Shown here: in pieces, positions 8,872 through 17,502 of the stretch | Layout: each line of letters opens with the position of its first letter | How positions within the stretch are numbered: position 1 is the first letter of the stretch | NCBI RefSeq assembly: GCF_900290275.1 | Contig: NZ_LT985325.1 | Location: 330,756-394,755, forward strand | Direction: 5' to 3' | DNA: 64,000 nt | Origin: Prevotella merdae | GTDB taxonomy: Bacteria > Bacteroidota > Bacteroidia > Bacteroidales > Bacteroidaceae | Translations under genes and position numbers: made by a program | Notes under the pieces: generated by a model | What the model was told of the DNA's origin: nothing | Databases searched by the model: none | The model's input: the letters and a program-made list of their open reading frames with translations, nothing else

Positions 8872-9189
8872 ATGATACTGACAAATAACAATATACAGAA
8901 CACTCCAATTTGGAATGAAGTGAAGAATTGGGCAAAGGAGGATAAAATAACGTTGATTACTTTATTGTCGCAATCATTGGCAGAAACTCCGGCATTGGAA
9001 GGCTCTGAAGAAAACAATCATCACTTGTCTTCCAACATTTCTCGTTTTAAGAATGGGAAGATAACGGAAAGTGTAGAATATAAAAATGCTTTGGCACGTA
9101 TGAAAATGCTTTCAGGTAAGGGTGGCAGACCGGTACCTGCAGATGAGAGCGGACTGGACGCATTGATTGAAAAAAAATATCAGTTATGA
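8872..9189 (+). CDS. Putative antitoxin of a PIN-domain toxin-antitoxin pair
   Basis: 105 aa. It has a real Shine-Dalgarno (AGGAGG, 8859-8864), which is unusual in this window, and its last 4 bp overlap the PIN gene start (ATGA). The C-terminal part has a glycine-rich 'SGKGGRPVPADESGLDALIE' tail of the sort antitoxins use to occupy the toxin's active site. The N-terminal half is helical with no DNA-binding fold that I recognise. Gene order (small protein first), overlap and partner identify it as the antitoxin; by analogy with VapB-type proteins it should neutralise the toxin and may bind the palindromes at 8737-8828. It is long for a VapB. Confidence 0.65.
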   Translation: MILTNNNIQNTPIWNEVKNWAKEDKITLITLLSQSLAETPALEGSEENNHHLSSNISRFKNGKITESVEYKNALARMKMLSGKGGRPVPADESGLDALIEKKYQL

Positions 9190-9593
9190 AGATTTTTGTA
9201 GACACAAACATTTTAATAGATTTTGTTTGTAGTAGGACAAATTTTGTAGATGATGCAGAGCGCCTATTTGCATTAGGATGTGTGGAGGATATGCAGCTCA
9301 TGACCTCTGCTCTTTCGTATGTTACGGCTATGTATGTGGCTCATAAGTATGACTATAAAAGTGTTACAGAGACATTGCTTGCTGTCTCGGAATTTATAGA
9401 AGTTATTGATTTGAAAGGGCGTACTGTAGTTGAAATGCTGTCGTCAGATTGGAAAGATTATGAAGATGCTACTCAAAATAAAACAGCGATTATTGCTAAT
9501 GCGGATTGTATTGTAACGCGTAATAAAAAGGATTTTAGTAACTCCTCTTTACCCATATATACAGTGAGTGAATTGTTTGAAACTCTATTTTAA
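9186..9593 (+). CDS. PIN-domain toxin (VapC-like ribonuclease)
   Basis: 135 aa, normal PIN-toxin length. The acidic metal-binding residues are present: 'FVDTNILIDF' (first Asp), a middle 'E' region in 'TSALSYVTAMYVAHKY', 'DWKDYEDATQ' (Asp/Glu pair) and 'CIVTRNKKDF' (last Asp). PIN toxins are Mg-dependent RNases that cut tRNA, rRNA or mRNA when the antitoxin is degraded. It is translated by overlap with the upstream antitoxin. It sits alone with that gene between the polysaccharide locus and a scarred region, as expected for a stabilising addiction module. Confidence 0.88.
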   Translation: MKIFVDTNILIDFVCSRTNFVDDAERLFALGCVEDMQLMTSALSYVTAMYVAHKYDYKSVTETLLAVSEFIEVIDLKGRTVVEMLSSDWKDYEDATQNKTAIIANADCIVTRNKKDFSNSSLPIYTVSELFETLF

Positions 9594-9645
9594 AGTTATT
9601 TGAACTATGTATTCAAATAGAACTTTATTTAGGAATGATATATTT

Positions 9646-9897
9646 ATGCGACACACAGAAGAACGAAATATAAGTTTGCTTACCGATTTTGGTTTCAAAC
9701 GAATCTTTGGCACTAAACCCAATAAGGACAGTTTTAAGGCTTATCGCGACATAAAGATTTTTTTGGATAGTGCAGAAGAAAAAGGTAAAAAAGATAAAGC
9801 TATAGAGATAGCTAAAAATCTTCTTGAAATGGGAATGCCTATTGGCTCTATAATGAAAGCAACAGGCCTTTCACAGGAAGAAATTGCTAAGTTTTAA
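9646..9897 (+). pseudogene. Internally deleted PDDEXK-type transposase/Rpn-like nuclease remnant
   Basis: The 83 residues from the ATG at 9646 join two pieces of one family. The start, 'ISLLTDFGFKRIFGTKPNKD', is the N-terminus of the PD-(D/E)XK nuclease family transposase/Rpn group. The end, 'KAIEIAKNLLEMGMPIGSI' plus 'KATGLSQEEIAKF', is its usual C-terminal tail. The whole nuclease core (about 200 residues in full-length members of ~300) is missing, although the frame stays open. It is thus a gutted remnant that cannot cut DNA; whether it is still translated is unknown. An earlier in-frame ATG at 9607 would only add unrelated residues. Confidence 0.7.
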
Positions 9898-10050
9898 GTT
9901 TTCAAAGACAATTCAAAATTATATTTGCCTCATCCGAGTGGCGGCATAGTGCAGAGCGATACTGCGATGGGGTTCTAATCTTTTATTTTTTTTATTCATT
10001 AATAATAGGCACTTGCATGGGTGTCTATAAAGTTGGTGTTTCATTTAACC

Positions 10051-10115
10051 AACTATGTTGGTGTGAGCAAGAAGTATGCAGACAAACGTATAAAGGGTGA
10101 TGTTGAGTTTTGATT
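10051..10115 (+). repeat. Chimeric scar: fragments of the PIG-L and WbuC genes
   Basis: Positions 10051-10078 (28 nt) are identical to 7539-7566 inside the PIG-L gene. Positions 10087-10115 (29 nt) are identical to 8574-8602, across the end of the WbuC gene. Only 8 nt separate the two copies here, against about 1 kb between the originals, in the same order and orientation. This is most simply the residue of a duplicated PIG-L-WbuC segment that lost its interior. The rest of 9898-10179 holds no gene that I can support. Confidence 0.8.
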
Positions 10116-10120
10116 CAGTC

Positions 10121-10138
10121 GGGGACGAGGGCGTCCCC
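10121..10138. repeat. GC-rich hairpin
   Basis: A perfect 7-bp stem (GGGGACG / CGTCCCC) closes a 4-nt loop just upstream of the helicase. It has no T-tract after it, so it is unlikely to be a classic terminator. It may be one half of a dispersed palindromic element. Confidence 0.5.
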
Positions 10139-10179
10139 GCTCCCAGTCCACTTAGTTGCTATCACTTATTCAGAAAAAG

Positions 10180-12828
10180 ATGAAGAATATTCAGCTATAC
10201 GATTATCAAAGAGAAATGATAGAACGGATTGAGACGGCTTTCAAGTCGTATCGGTCCGTGATGGTACAGATGCCAACTGGTACTGGAAAGACGATACTTC
10301 TTGCAGAAGTAGTGAAAAGTGAAAAGTTAAAAGCAAGTGAAGAGAAAAGTGAAAAGTTAAAAGTGAAAAATCCATGTGTGTGGATTGTGGTGCATAGAAG
10401 GGAATTGGTGGAACAGATAAAGGAAACACTTGCAAAGCAATTGGATTCTTCACTTTTCCCTCTTCACTTTTCACTTCCTACGGATTCTTCACTTTTCACT
10501 TTTCCCTCTTCACTTAAACCATCGGATTCTTCACTTTTCACTTTTCACTTTTCACTTCCTCTGCGGGTTTTCTCCATCCAGTGGTTATCTCGTCATTATC
10601 ATGAATTGGATGAGCGTCCGTCATTGATTATTATTGATGAGGCTCATCATGCTGTGGCTAAGACATATAAGGAGGTGATGGATGCTTATCCGGAGACAAG
10701 GAAGTTGGGACTGACTGCTACACCTTGCAGATTGAATAAGCATGGCTTTACCGACTTGTTTGATGTGCTGCTGCAGTCGTGGTCGTATAATAAGTTTATT
10801 GCGGATGGATGGTTGTCGCTGTACGACTATATGTCTGTTAAGGCGGATAGCTTGGATCAGCAGATTGTGTTTGGTTTGACTAAGCGTGGGGCTGATGGAG
10901 ATTTCTCGTTGAGAGAAATGAGTGAGAAGCTGGATGTTAGACCGAGCATTGAACGGCTTTGTGATACTGCGATAAGATATGCCAAGGACAAGAAGGGTAT
11001 TGTGTATGCTATTGACATTAAACATGCGGAGCATATTGCGGAGTATTATAGGGAACGGGGATTGTATGCGGTGGCGATTAGTTCGAAGACGCCTGCGGAG
11101 GAACGGAAATCTATAATTGATAGGTTTAGGAACTCGAATGATTCTTTGAAGAATACGAATTGTCAGGTATTAGACTCTCCGATTAGGATTTTGGTAAACG
11201 TTGACTTGTTTGGTGAGGGCTTTGATTGTCCTGATGTGGAATTTATACAATTGGCTCGTCCTACGTTGTCGTTATCAAAGTATTTGCAGCAAGTAGGACG
11301 TGGCATGCGTGTGTATGAGGGTAAGAGATATTGCCTGATATTGGACAATGTGGGATTGTACCGCTTGTTTGGTATGCCGTCGGATGATAGGGATTGGCAG
11401 GCTATGTTTGAAGGGAAGTTGGCTGGCAAGGGAAACATTGCCAGTGCTGAGGAACGATATAGTGTGGCGTATGCGTTGCGTGACGAGAGTAGATGTATTA
11501 TATCTAACGAGCAGACCGAACTGATTACCGTTATGACTCATGAGGGACAGAGAAAGGACCTGGATGAGGCTTACGGTTATGAGGTGAAGAAGAACGAAAT
11601 GGGGCTGTTGGGAGTAATAGACAAGGACGGCAATGAGGTTTTGCCTTATATATATAATAAGGTGGAATTGAAGGCTCGTGGATTGGCTAAATTGTACTCG
11701 AAAAAGAAGTTTGACCGTGAACGTCCATGGATGGACTTGAAGAATGGTGTGAGGTTTGTTAGAAGACCTAAGATTGTGAGATATGGTTTTCTTGATTTTA
11801 GCACAACGGATGGAAGGATGTTGTATCCGAGAGTGAAGACTCGAAGGATGGACGAGAATTGTTTTGTTATGCTGGATGCCTTGACTAATGGTATTGAAAA
11901 GGGTCTGCAATTCCGCACGTTCTATATTCAGCCTTCTGAACCTGAGCGTCTATATATATATAAGGAGAAGATTGACGACATGCAACTGTGGGAGGATGAC
12001 TCTGGCGGATGGGCTTATAGAAAGGATAATGAGTGTTTGTTGCATCCAGTAAGTAGGGAGGTATGGCTGACAAGAAAGGATGCATGGACAGAAGAGATGA
12101 GGAGGTTTGAACAGGATGTGAATGAAAACACCTGGTTATTTGAACCGAGAATAGAAATGAAATACACCTATGCATACAGCGAAAGGCAGTTGGCCGATTT
12201 TGAAGAGATTGACCTAAGAATAGAGCATAGGGCTGATGGCACCGAGCAGGCATATTGCCGTGAGTATGAGTATACCAAGTGGAAACCAGTTGGTGTGTTT
12301 GCCAAGATATATCCTCAGGCATATGATATAAGAGTGGTGCTGAACCTGAATGGCAAATATATTGTACGCACCAAATGGTTTGAACCATTTGAGAACCCAG
12401 AACAGGAGTATGATTTTGCAGAACTATTAGACAACGTCATTTTGCATATTGTTCAAAATGGCAAAGAATATTGGGTATACCTTGAAAACAAAGTTTGTTT
12501 CGCAAAGAAACCGGAACTCGTAACCATAGGTTTTTTGAATTTTCTGAAAATGGATGACGTATATGTGGAGATGAGTCCGTATAACAATAGAAAATACAGA
12601 AGAAAAGAAATAAGGATGGGCAAGGACATATGCTTCTTGGGCAGCAACGATGTTCTGCTGAAACCATCATCAAGAGAATGGCGCAACCATTTCTATATCC
12701 ATCGTCGTTATGCTGACGGCAAGCATTACTTGCTGAGCAAGACTATGGATGAGGAAGACTATGCCACATTGTATGAATTGTATTATGACGGTGTGAATGC
12801 ACCTAAGTTGAAGAAACAACAGAAATAG
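10180..12828 (+). CDS. Superfamily 2 DEAD/DEAH-box helicase with repeat insertions
   Basis: I prefer the ATG at 10180 (MKNIQLYDYQREMIERIETAF); a TTG at 10156 would extend it by eight residues. 882 aa. Motif I is 'QMPTGTGKT' (residues 30-38), motif II 'LIIIDEAHH' (149-157), motif III-like 'LGLTATP', and motif VI 'QQVGRGMRVYEGKR'. This is the RecQ-like/type III restriction-like DEAD/H layout. The long C-terminal half (~450 aa) is unrecognised and rich in Tyr and Trp. Two low-complexity inserts, residues ~46-63 and ~89-127, lie between motifs I and II and are written in intergenic-type repeats (see 10311-10560). The function is probably DNA or RNA unwinding; the partner is unknown. Confidence 0.82.
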   Translation: MKNIQLYDYQREMIERIETAFKSYRSVMVQMPTGTGKTILLAEVVKSEKLKASEEKSEKLKVKNPCVWIVVHRRELVEQIKETLAKQLDSSLFPLHFSLPTDSSLFTFPSSLKPSDSSLFTFHFSLPLRVFSIQWLSRHYHELDERPSLIIIDEAHHAVAKTYKEVMDAYPETRKLGLTATPCRLNKHGFTDLFDVLLQSWSYNKFIADGWLSLYDYMSVKADSLDQQIVFGLTKRGADGDFSLREMSEKLDVRPSIERLCDTAIRYAKDKKGIVYAIDIKHAEHIAEYYRERGLYAVAISSKTPAEERKSIIDRFRNSNDSLKNTNCQVLDSPIRILVNVDLFGEGFDCPDVEFIQLARPTLSLSKYLQQVGRGMRVYEGKRYCLILDNVGLYRLFGMPSDDRDWQAMFEGKLAGKGNIASAEERYSVAYALRDESRCIISNEQTELITVMTHEGQRKDLDEAYGYEVKKNEMGLLGVIDKDGNEVLPYIYNKVELKARGLAKLYSKKKFDRERPWMDLKNGVRFVRRPKIVRYGFLDFSTTDGRMLYPRVKTRRMDENCFVMLDALTNGIEKGLQFRTFYIQPSEPERLYIYKEKIDDMQLWEDDSGGWAYRKDNECLLHPVSREVWLTRKDAWTEEMRRFEQDVNENTWLFEPRIEMKYTYAYSERQLADFEEIDLRIEHRADGTEQAYCREYEYTKWKPVGVFAKIYPQAYDIRVVLNLNGKYIVRTKWFEPFENPEQEYDFAELLDNVILHIVQNGKEYWVYLENKVCFAKKPELVTIGFLNFLKMDDVYVEMSPYNNRKYRRKEIRMGKDICFLGSNDVLLKPSSREWRNHFYIHRRYADGKHYLLSKTMDEEDYATLYELYYDGVNAPKLKKQQK
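10311..10560. repeat. Spacer-type repeats embedded in the helicase frame
   Basis: Positions 10311-10369 repeat a GTGAAAAGTGAAAAGTTAAAA theme. Positions 10444-10560 hold three copies of GGATTCTTCACTTTTC with trailing CTTTTCACTTTTCAC runs. The second block is the reverse complement theme of the first, so the two could pair in the mRNA. They encode 'SEKLK' and 'DSSLFTFHFSLP' repeats. The frame stays open through all of them. The composition matches the AACTCAAAACTC-type spacers seen between genes at 14262, 60420 and 62724. Confidence 0.8.
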
Positions 12829-12910
12829 ATTTTAACGCTAAATATTGACAAAGGGAAAATGTGAACAACTTGTGATATTTTATGAATATACCTTAACGGC
12901 TATAAATACG

Positions 12911-12918
12911 TAACTTTG
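12911..12918 (+). promoter_or_regulatory. Promoter -7 box for the efflux operon
   Basis: TAACTTTG followed by CAG lies 20 bp before the TolC-family start at 12939. It matches the Bacteroidetes TAnnTTTG box. No TTG lies at the ideal -33 distance, so another factor may be needed; the AraC regulator at 17503 is a candidate. Confidence 0.55.
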
Positions 12919-12938
12919 CAGTCGAAAAAAATAAAGGT

Positions 12939-14261
12939 ATGAAAAGAATATTGTTCACATTTTCCTTGACACTTCTTGCCTCGTATTCGATGGGGCAGGA
13001 AGTGTTGTCGTTGAGTAGATGCCTACAGATGGGCATTGAAAGAAATCTTAACTTGAAGACATATGAGGGTAATGTGCTTAAGGGTAAGCACAATATCAGT
13101 GAGAACCGTTCGCGCCTATTGCCACAGATTAATATCGGTGCTGCGCTAAACGATAACTTCACTCCTCCGGTGTCGGTTACTGACGGTTCGGCTTATGGTA
13201 AGCCATACAATGTTACTAAAACGTTGCAGTATAACTCGTCGGTAAGTATCCAATTGCAAATGCCGTTATATAGCCAGACGGCTCTTACTGCCTTGGACAT
13301 TTCCAAGACACTCGACCAAATCAACAATCTTTCTTACGCGAAGGCAAAGGAGGACTTGATAGTGCAGATAAGTAAGATGTATTATCTTGCTCAGAACACT
13401 GAGGAGCAAATAGGCATTATCAAGGACAATATCAAGCGCCTTGAGGAGTTGCGCGATATTACACAGGCTTTCCATGATAACGACATGGCCCTTAGTGTGG
13501 ATGTGAAGCGTGTGAACGTGAACCTTGAGAATCTTAGCGTGCAGTATGACAATGCCAAGGCAATGCTTACTCAACAGTATAATATGCTGAAGTATGTAAT
13601 AGACTATCCTGCCGACCAAGCTATTGCTGTGGAGAAGGCAGACATAGACAAGACGGATATGGCTGCGCTTACCGGACTGAATGAGAACCTGTATGAGCTT
13701 CAGCTTTTGCGCACTCAGCAGAGTTTGGCAGAGAAACAGAAGAAGCTTGCCAAGGATGGATATATGCCTACGCTTGCGTTGATGGGCAATTGGACATATG
13801 CGGCATTTACTGATGAATTTAAAAACTGGTTTCATTCGGGTGAATCGAACCATTGGTATAAGTCGAACGGTATAGGTATATCATTGCGTATTCCGGTGTT
13901 CGACGGTTTTGAGAAGCGTTCGAAGATAAGAAAGGCGCAGGTGGATATTGACAATGCCAAATTGAAATACGAGGATGCGTTGAAGGGTATGCAGACTCAA
14001 TATGCCAATGCTGTTAACGACCTTGCAAACAACCAACGCAACTATAGCAAGCAACGAGACAACTATCTGCTTGCTGAGGATGTGTATAAGGTGACAAGCG
14101 ACAGATATCGCGAGGGTATTGCATCTATGACTGAAGTGTTGCAGGACGAAATGAGCATGAGTGATGCTCAGAATAATTATCTAACGGCTCATTTTAATTA
14201 TCAGGTGTCGAACTTGACATTGCTGAAACTGACGGGAGAGTTGAAAAAACTCACGAAGTGA
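12939..14261 (+). CDS. TolC-family outer membrane efflux protein
   Basis: 440 aa with an N-terminal signal peptide (residues 1-20, ending near SMGQ). Two similar halves carry long coiled-coil helices, e.g. 'DNIKRLEELRDITQAFHDND' and the C-terminal 'KGMQTQYANAVNDLANNQRN' with 'DRYREGIASMTEVLQDEMSM'. The phrase YREGIASMTEVLQ is characteristic of the outer membrane efflux protein (OEP) fold. It would form the trimeric outer-membrane channel-tunnel of a tripartite pump. The next two genes supply the periplasmic adaptor and the inner-membrane transporter, so it is dedicated to them. A 297-bp gap with repeats separates it from the adaptor gene. Confidence 0.9.
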   Translation: MKRILFTFSLTLLASYSMGQEVLSLSRCLQMGIERNLNLKTYEGNVLKGKHNISENRSRLLPQINIGAALNDNFTPPVSVTDGSAYGKPYNVTKTLQYNSSVSIQLQMPLYSQTALTALDISKTLDQINNLSYAKAKEDLIVQISKMYYLAQNTEEQIGIIKDNIKRLEELRDITQAFHDNDMALSVDVKRVNVNLENLSVQYDNAKAMLTQQYNMLKYVIDYPADQAIAVEKADIDKTDMAALTGLNENLYELQLLRTQQSLAEKQKKLAKDGYMPTLALMGNWTYAAFTDEFKNWFHSGESNHWYKSNGIGISLRIPVFDGFEKRSKIRKAQVDIDNAKLKYEDALKGMQTQYANAVNDLANNQRNYSKQRDNYLLAEDVYKVTSDRYREGIASMTEVLQDEMSMSDAQNNYLTAHFNYQVSNLTLLKLTGELKKLTK

Positions 14262-14362
14262 GTTTTTCTGAATTAGGAATTTTGAGTTAGGAATTAGGAG
14301 TTTTTCTGAATTAGGAGTTAGGAATTACGAATTAGGAGTTGTTCTCGGCTTCGCCTGCGATT
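14262..14362. repeat. Intergenic GAATTAGGA-type spacer repeat
   Basis: Repeated GAATTAGGA(A/G)TT units end in TTCTCGGCTTCGCCTGCGATT (14342-14362). That last 21-mer is identical to 62764-62784 in the aromatic operon, so a dispersed spacer family is present. No frame or RNA gene is visible. Confidence 0.7.
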
Positions 14363-14385
14363 ATGAATTATTCAATTTGGTATTT

Positions 14386-14487
14386 TATAGTAGCGGAGGT
14401 CTCCGGCCTCCGCAGCATCAAACGATAAGCTATAAAGTATCTTGACATCACCGCTTGCTGCGGAAATTGAAGACCTCCGCTACTATA
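14386..14487. repeat. 102-bp palindromic (REP/MITE-like) element
   Basis: Perfect 17-bp terminal inverted repeats (TATAGTAGCGGAGGTCT at 14386-14402; complement at 14471-14487) and perfect inner 8-bp arms (CCGCAGCA 14410-14417; TGCTGCGG 14456-14463). It lies between the TolC and adaptor genes and could fold into a long hairpin in the operon mRNA, modulating or ending read-through. Confidence 0.8.
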
Positions 14488-14558
14488 CAAACAGCATTTT
14501 GACATTGCATATAAACTGTAAGTTGCATTGCATTATAAAAACAATATAATTAAATAAA

Positions 14559-15695
14559 ATGGAAACAAATAACAGCAACACAAACAATATAAATAACAAC
14601 GAGGTAAACAACAGTGAGAATGGCAATAAGTCGACACACGAGCTTACTGCCAAGCAACTTAAGCGCCAGCGCATACGCCAATTGGTTGTGAGTATGATTG
14701 GTGTGGCTATCCTTGTATGGGGAATTGTAAAGATAGGCTGTATGTTTATGGACTATAAGAGCAACGAGAAGAGCGACGACGCGCAAGTGGAACAGTATAT
14801 CTCGCCAGTGAATATGCGTGCCTCGGGATATATAAAGAAGATATACTTCAAGGAACATCAGGATGTAAAGAAGGGTGATACACTACTTGTTCTTGACGAT
14901 CGTGAGTATCGTATACGTGTGATGGAGGCTGAGGCTGCACTTAAGGACGCTATGGCAGGTGCCAATGTTGTGGATGCTTCGTTGCAGACAACACAGACAT
15001 CGGCTACTGTTTACGAGGCTTCGATTGCCGAGATTGAGATACGTCTTGCAAAGCTTGACAAGGACCGTCAGCGATATCAGAATCTTGTGGCACGTAATGC
15101 CGCTACACCTATTCAACTTGAACAGATTGAGACTGAATATAACGCCACAAAGAAGAAACTTGATGCTGTGCGCCGTCAGCAGAAGGCTGCATACTCGGGT
15201 GTTAACGAGGTGCAGACACGCAAGAAGAATACTGCTGCTGCAATAGAACGTGCGCAGGCTGCTTTGGAAATGGCAAAGCTTAACCTGTCTTATTGTGTAG
15301 TTACTGCTCCTTGCGATGGCAAACTTGGTCGTCGTGCATTGGAGGAAGGACAATTGGTTAACGCTGCTCAGACCATTACATATATTATGCCTGACACACA
15401 GAAGTGGGTTATTGCCAACTATAAGGAGACACAAGTGGAGAAGCTATATGTAGGACAGAAGGTGACAATGACCGTAGATGCTTTTGAGGGTAAGGAGTTT
15501 CAGGGCAAGATAACAGCTATATCAGGTGCTACAGGCTCTAAATACTCGCTTGTACCTACAGACAACTCAGCTGGCAACTTTGTAAAGATTCAGCAGCGTG
15601 TGCCAGTGCGCATAGAGTTTGAGGGAATATCCAAGGAAGACAACGATAAGTTGGCTGCCGGAATGATGGTTGTAGTAAAGGCTCAACTTAAGTAA
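14559..15695 (+). CDS. HlyD/EmrA-family membrane fusion protein
   Basis: 378 aa. After a polar, Asn-rich cytoplasmic start, a single transmembrane helix (about residues 44-66) is followed by the lipoyl/barrel-sandwich half motif 'YISPVNMRASGYIKKIYFKE' and 'VKKGDTLLVLDDREY'. Then come a long coiled coil (residues ~120-240) and the second lipoyl half 'LSYCVVTAPCDGKLGRRALEEGQLV'. The beta-barrel follows ('WVIANYKETQVEKLYVGQKV'). This is the standard EmrA layout: the periplasmic adaptor joining an MFS pump to TolC. Its stop overlaps the MFS start (TAATG). Confidence 0.92.
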   Translation: METNNSNTNNINNNEVNNSENGNKSTHELTAKQLKRQRIRQLVVSMIGVAILVWGIVKIGCMFMDYKSNEKSDDAQVEQYISPVNMRASGYIKKIYFKEHQDVKKGDTLLVLDDREYRIRVMEAEAALKDAMAGANVVDASLQTTQTSATVYEASIAEIEIRLAKLDKDRQRYQNLVARNAATPIQLEQIETEYNATKKKLDAVRRQQKAAYSGVNEVQTRKKNTAAAIERAQAALEMAKLNLSYCVVTAPCDGKLGRRALEEGQLVNAAQTITYIMPDTQKWVIANYKETQVEKLYVGQKVTMTVDAFEGKEFQGKITAISGATGSKYSLVPTDNSAGNFVKIQQRVPVRIEFEGISKEDNDKLAAGMMVVVKAQLK

Positions 15696-17392
15696 TGACA
15701 CAAGCAGAGATATATACGGCGGTGCCTGAGCATCTGCCTAAGAATTTTCCGTTCTATAACTGGGTGCCAAAGCCTCTTGGCATTGCCTTTCTCGTCATTC
15801 TTTTCATACCTATCATGACGGTAAGCGGTGCCTACACCGTAAACAGTAGTGAGATGGTGGGTGGGCTTGGCATCCAGTCGGAACATATTGCGTTCATTAG
15901 CTTTGTAACGTCAATAGGTATGGCGGCATTCTCGCCATTCTTCTATTCACTGGTTAGTGTACGACGTCAGAAGCTAATGAGTTTGGTAGGCTTCTCTTTG
16001 CTTGCCATACAGAGTTATATATGTGCCAATACAGACAGCCTGTTTATCCTTGCTCTCAACAGCTTGATAATGGGTTTTGTAAGGCAGACATTACTGATGT
16101 GCAATCTCTTCACGCTTATCAAGTATGGCTTTGGTATAGAGGCAACGCGCAACGTTACGCCTGGCAATGAGCCAATGGATGAGGCAGGATGGGATGCACT
16201 TGATACAGAGAAGAAGGCGAGTCAGCCTATTATCTACTTCTTCTTTATGTTGCTGGGACAGATAGGTACGTGGATAACAGCATGGTTTGCATACAACTAT
16301 CATTGGCAGATGGTGTACTATGCAATGTTGGGTGCCATACTTGTGGCGCTGCTGATAACATTGGTTTGCATGCCTTATAATCCGTATCCTACCAAGCGTG
16401 CGCCACTGTCGTTCTCTAAGTTTGGCAATGTGGTAGTGTTCTGTCTGATGTGCTGTTCGTTTGTATATGTTGCTGTATATGGCAAGGTGTACGACTGGTA
16501 CAGTTCTCCATTGATATGTTGGGCTACTGTGATATGCGTGGTTTCCACCTTATTATTTATATATCTGGAGAAGACACGCCGTTCGCCATACTTTATGCTT
16601 AAGGTATTTAAGTCGCGCAGCATTAAGGGAGGTATACTGTTATTCATCGGACTGATGATATGCAACTCGAGTTCGATGCTTGTAAACATATTTGTTGGTG
16701 TGGGCATGAAGACAGACCAGATTCAGGTGGCAGCTCTTGGCAATTGGGTATTGCTGGGCTACTTCATAGGATTGGTAACTATACTCATCCTTAACAATAA
16801 GGGAGTTCACTTTAAGTGGTTCTTTGCCCTTGGCTTTATACTGATTGCAGCAGCCTCGCTGTTTATGTACTTTGAGGTGCAGACAGCCGGAATGTTGGAG
16901 CGTATGAAGTGGCCTGTAGTAATACGTGCAACGGGAATGATGCTGCTATATTCGCTTATAGCTGTTTATGCCAACCAGCGTATGCCGTACAAGTTGCTGT
17001 CTACATGGGTGTGCATAATGCTAACAGTACGTATGGTGATAGCACCAGGCATTGGTTCGGCATTGTATCAGACGGTGTTCCAATATCGTCAGCAGTATTA
17101 TATAACACGATATGCCCACGATTATGACCGTACAAATATAGAGACAGCCATGACTTATGATCAGACAGCCCGTGGCATGCAGTATCAAGGCAAGAGCGAG
17201 ACAGAAGCGCAGAACATGGCTGCAATGTCGGCTAAGGGCAAGGTACAGGTACAGGCAACGTTGTCGGCTATAAAGGAGATGTCGGGTTGGACAATATATG
17301 CATGCCTTATACTTGCAGGCTTGATGCTTGTAGTGCCTTGGCCTAAGAGGGACATATCTAAGGATACGAGGGAAGGGTATATAGAATATTAA
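15695..17392 (+). CDS. MFS transporter, EmrB-like (DHA2-type)
   Basis: 565 aa. Many hydrophobic segments, consistent with about 14 transmembrane helices, start near residue 27 ('PLGIAFLVILFIPIMTVSGA') and end at 'MSGWTIYACLILAGLMLVVP'. A long extracytoplasmic loop near the C-terminus (residues ~470-530) is Gln- and Ala-rich. Together with the EmrA-type adaptor, which it overlaps, and the TolC protein, it forms a proton-driven tripartite exporter for drugs or other toxic hydrophobic compounds. It is followed at once by a strong terminator. The substrate is unknown; the classical DHA motifs are weakly conserved. Confidence 0.85.
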   Translation: MTQAEIYTAVPEHLPKNFPFYNWVPKPLGIAFLVILFIPIMTVSGAYTVNSSEMVGGLGIQSEHIAFISFVTSIGMAAFSPFFYSLVSVRRQKLMSLVGFSLLAIQSYICANTDSLFILALNSLIMGFVRQTLLMCNLFTLIKYGFGIEATRNVTPGNEPMDEAGWDALDTEKKASQPIIYFFFMLLGQIGTWITAWFAYNYHWQMVYYAMLGAILVALLITLVCMPYNPYPTKRAPLSFSKFGNVVVFCLMCCSFVYVAVYGKVYDWYSSPLICWATVICVVSTLLFIYLEKTRRSPYFMLKVFKSRSIKGGILLFIGLMICNSSSMLVNIFVGVGMKTDQIQVAALGNWVLLGYFIGLVTILILNNKGVHFKWFFALGFILIAAASLFMYFEVQTAGMLERMKWPVVIRATGMMLLYSLIAVYANQRMPYKLLSTWVCIMLTVRMVIAPGIGSALYQTVFQYRQQYYITRYAHDYDRTNIETAMTYDQTARGMQYQGKSETEAQNMAAMSAKGKVQVQATLSAIKEMSGWTIYACLILAGLMLVVPWPKRDISKDTREGYIEY

Positions 17393-17407
17393 TAAGCCCC
17401 AACTACA

Positions 17408-17445
17408 ACCGCTCCTCCAATATGGTGGGGCGGTATGTTTTTTTT
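17408..17445 (+). terminator. Rho-independent terminator of the efflux operon
   Basis: The stem ACCGCTCC / GGGGCGGT (17408-17434, one G-U pair, with inner CCA/TGG) is followed by GTTTTTTTTA. It begins 16 bp after the MFS stop and closes the TolC-EmrA-EmrB unit. Confidence 0.85.
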
Positions 17446-17450
17446 ATTTT

Positions 17451-17480
17451 TTGTTATTCCATATATTTTTGCTAAATTTG
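17451..17480 (+). promoter_or_regulatory. Promoter of the AraC-family regulator
   Basis: TTG (17451-17453), 19-bp spacer, TAAATTTG (17473-17480): a near-ideal Bacteroidetes promoter. It lies 22 bp before the start at 17503, so the regulator is transcribed apart from the pump. Confidence 0.8.
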
Positions 17481-17502
17481 TCGCGTACAAACGGCTAAAG
17501 TA

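Noticed and set aside
13830..13860. tRNA-like GGTGAATCGAACC stretch
   Set aside because: It lies within the TolC-family coding frame and no cloverleaf can be built around it.
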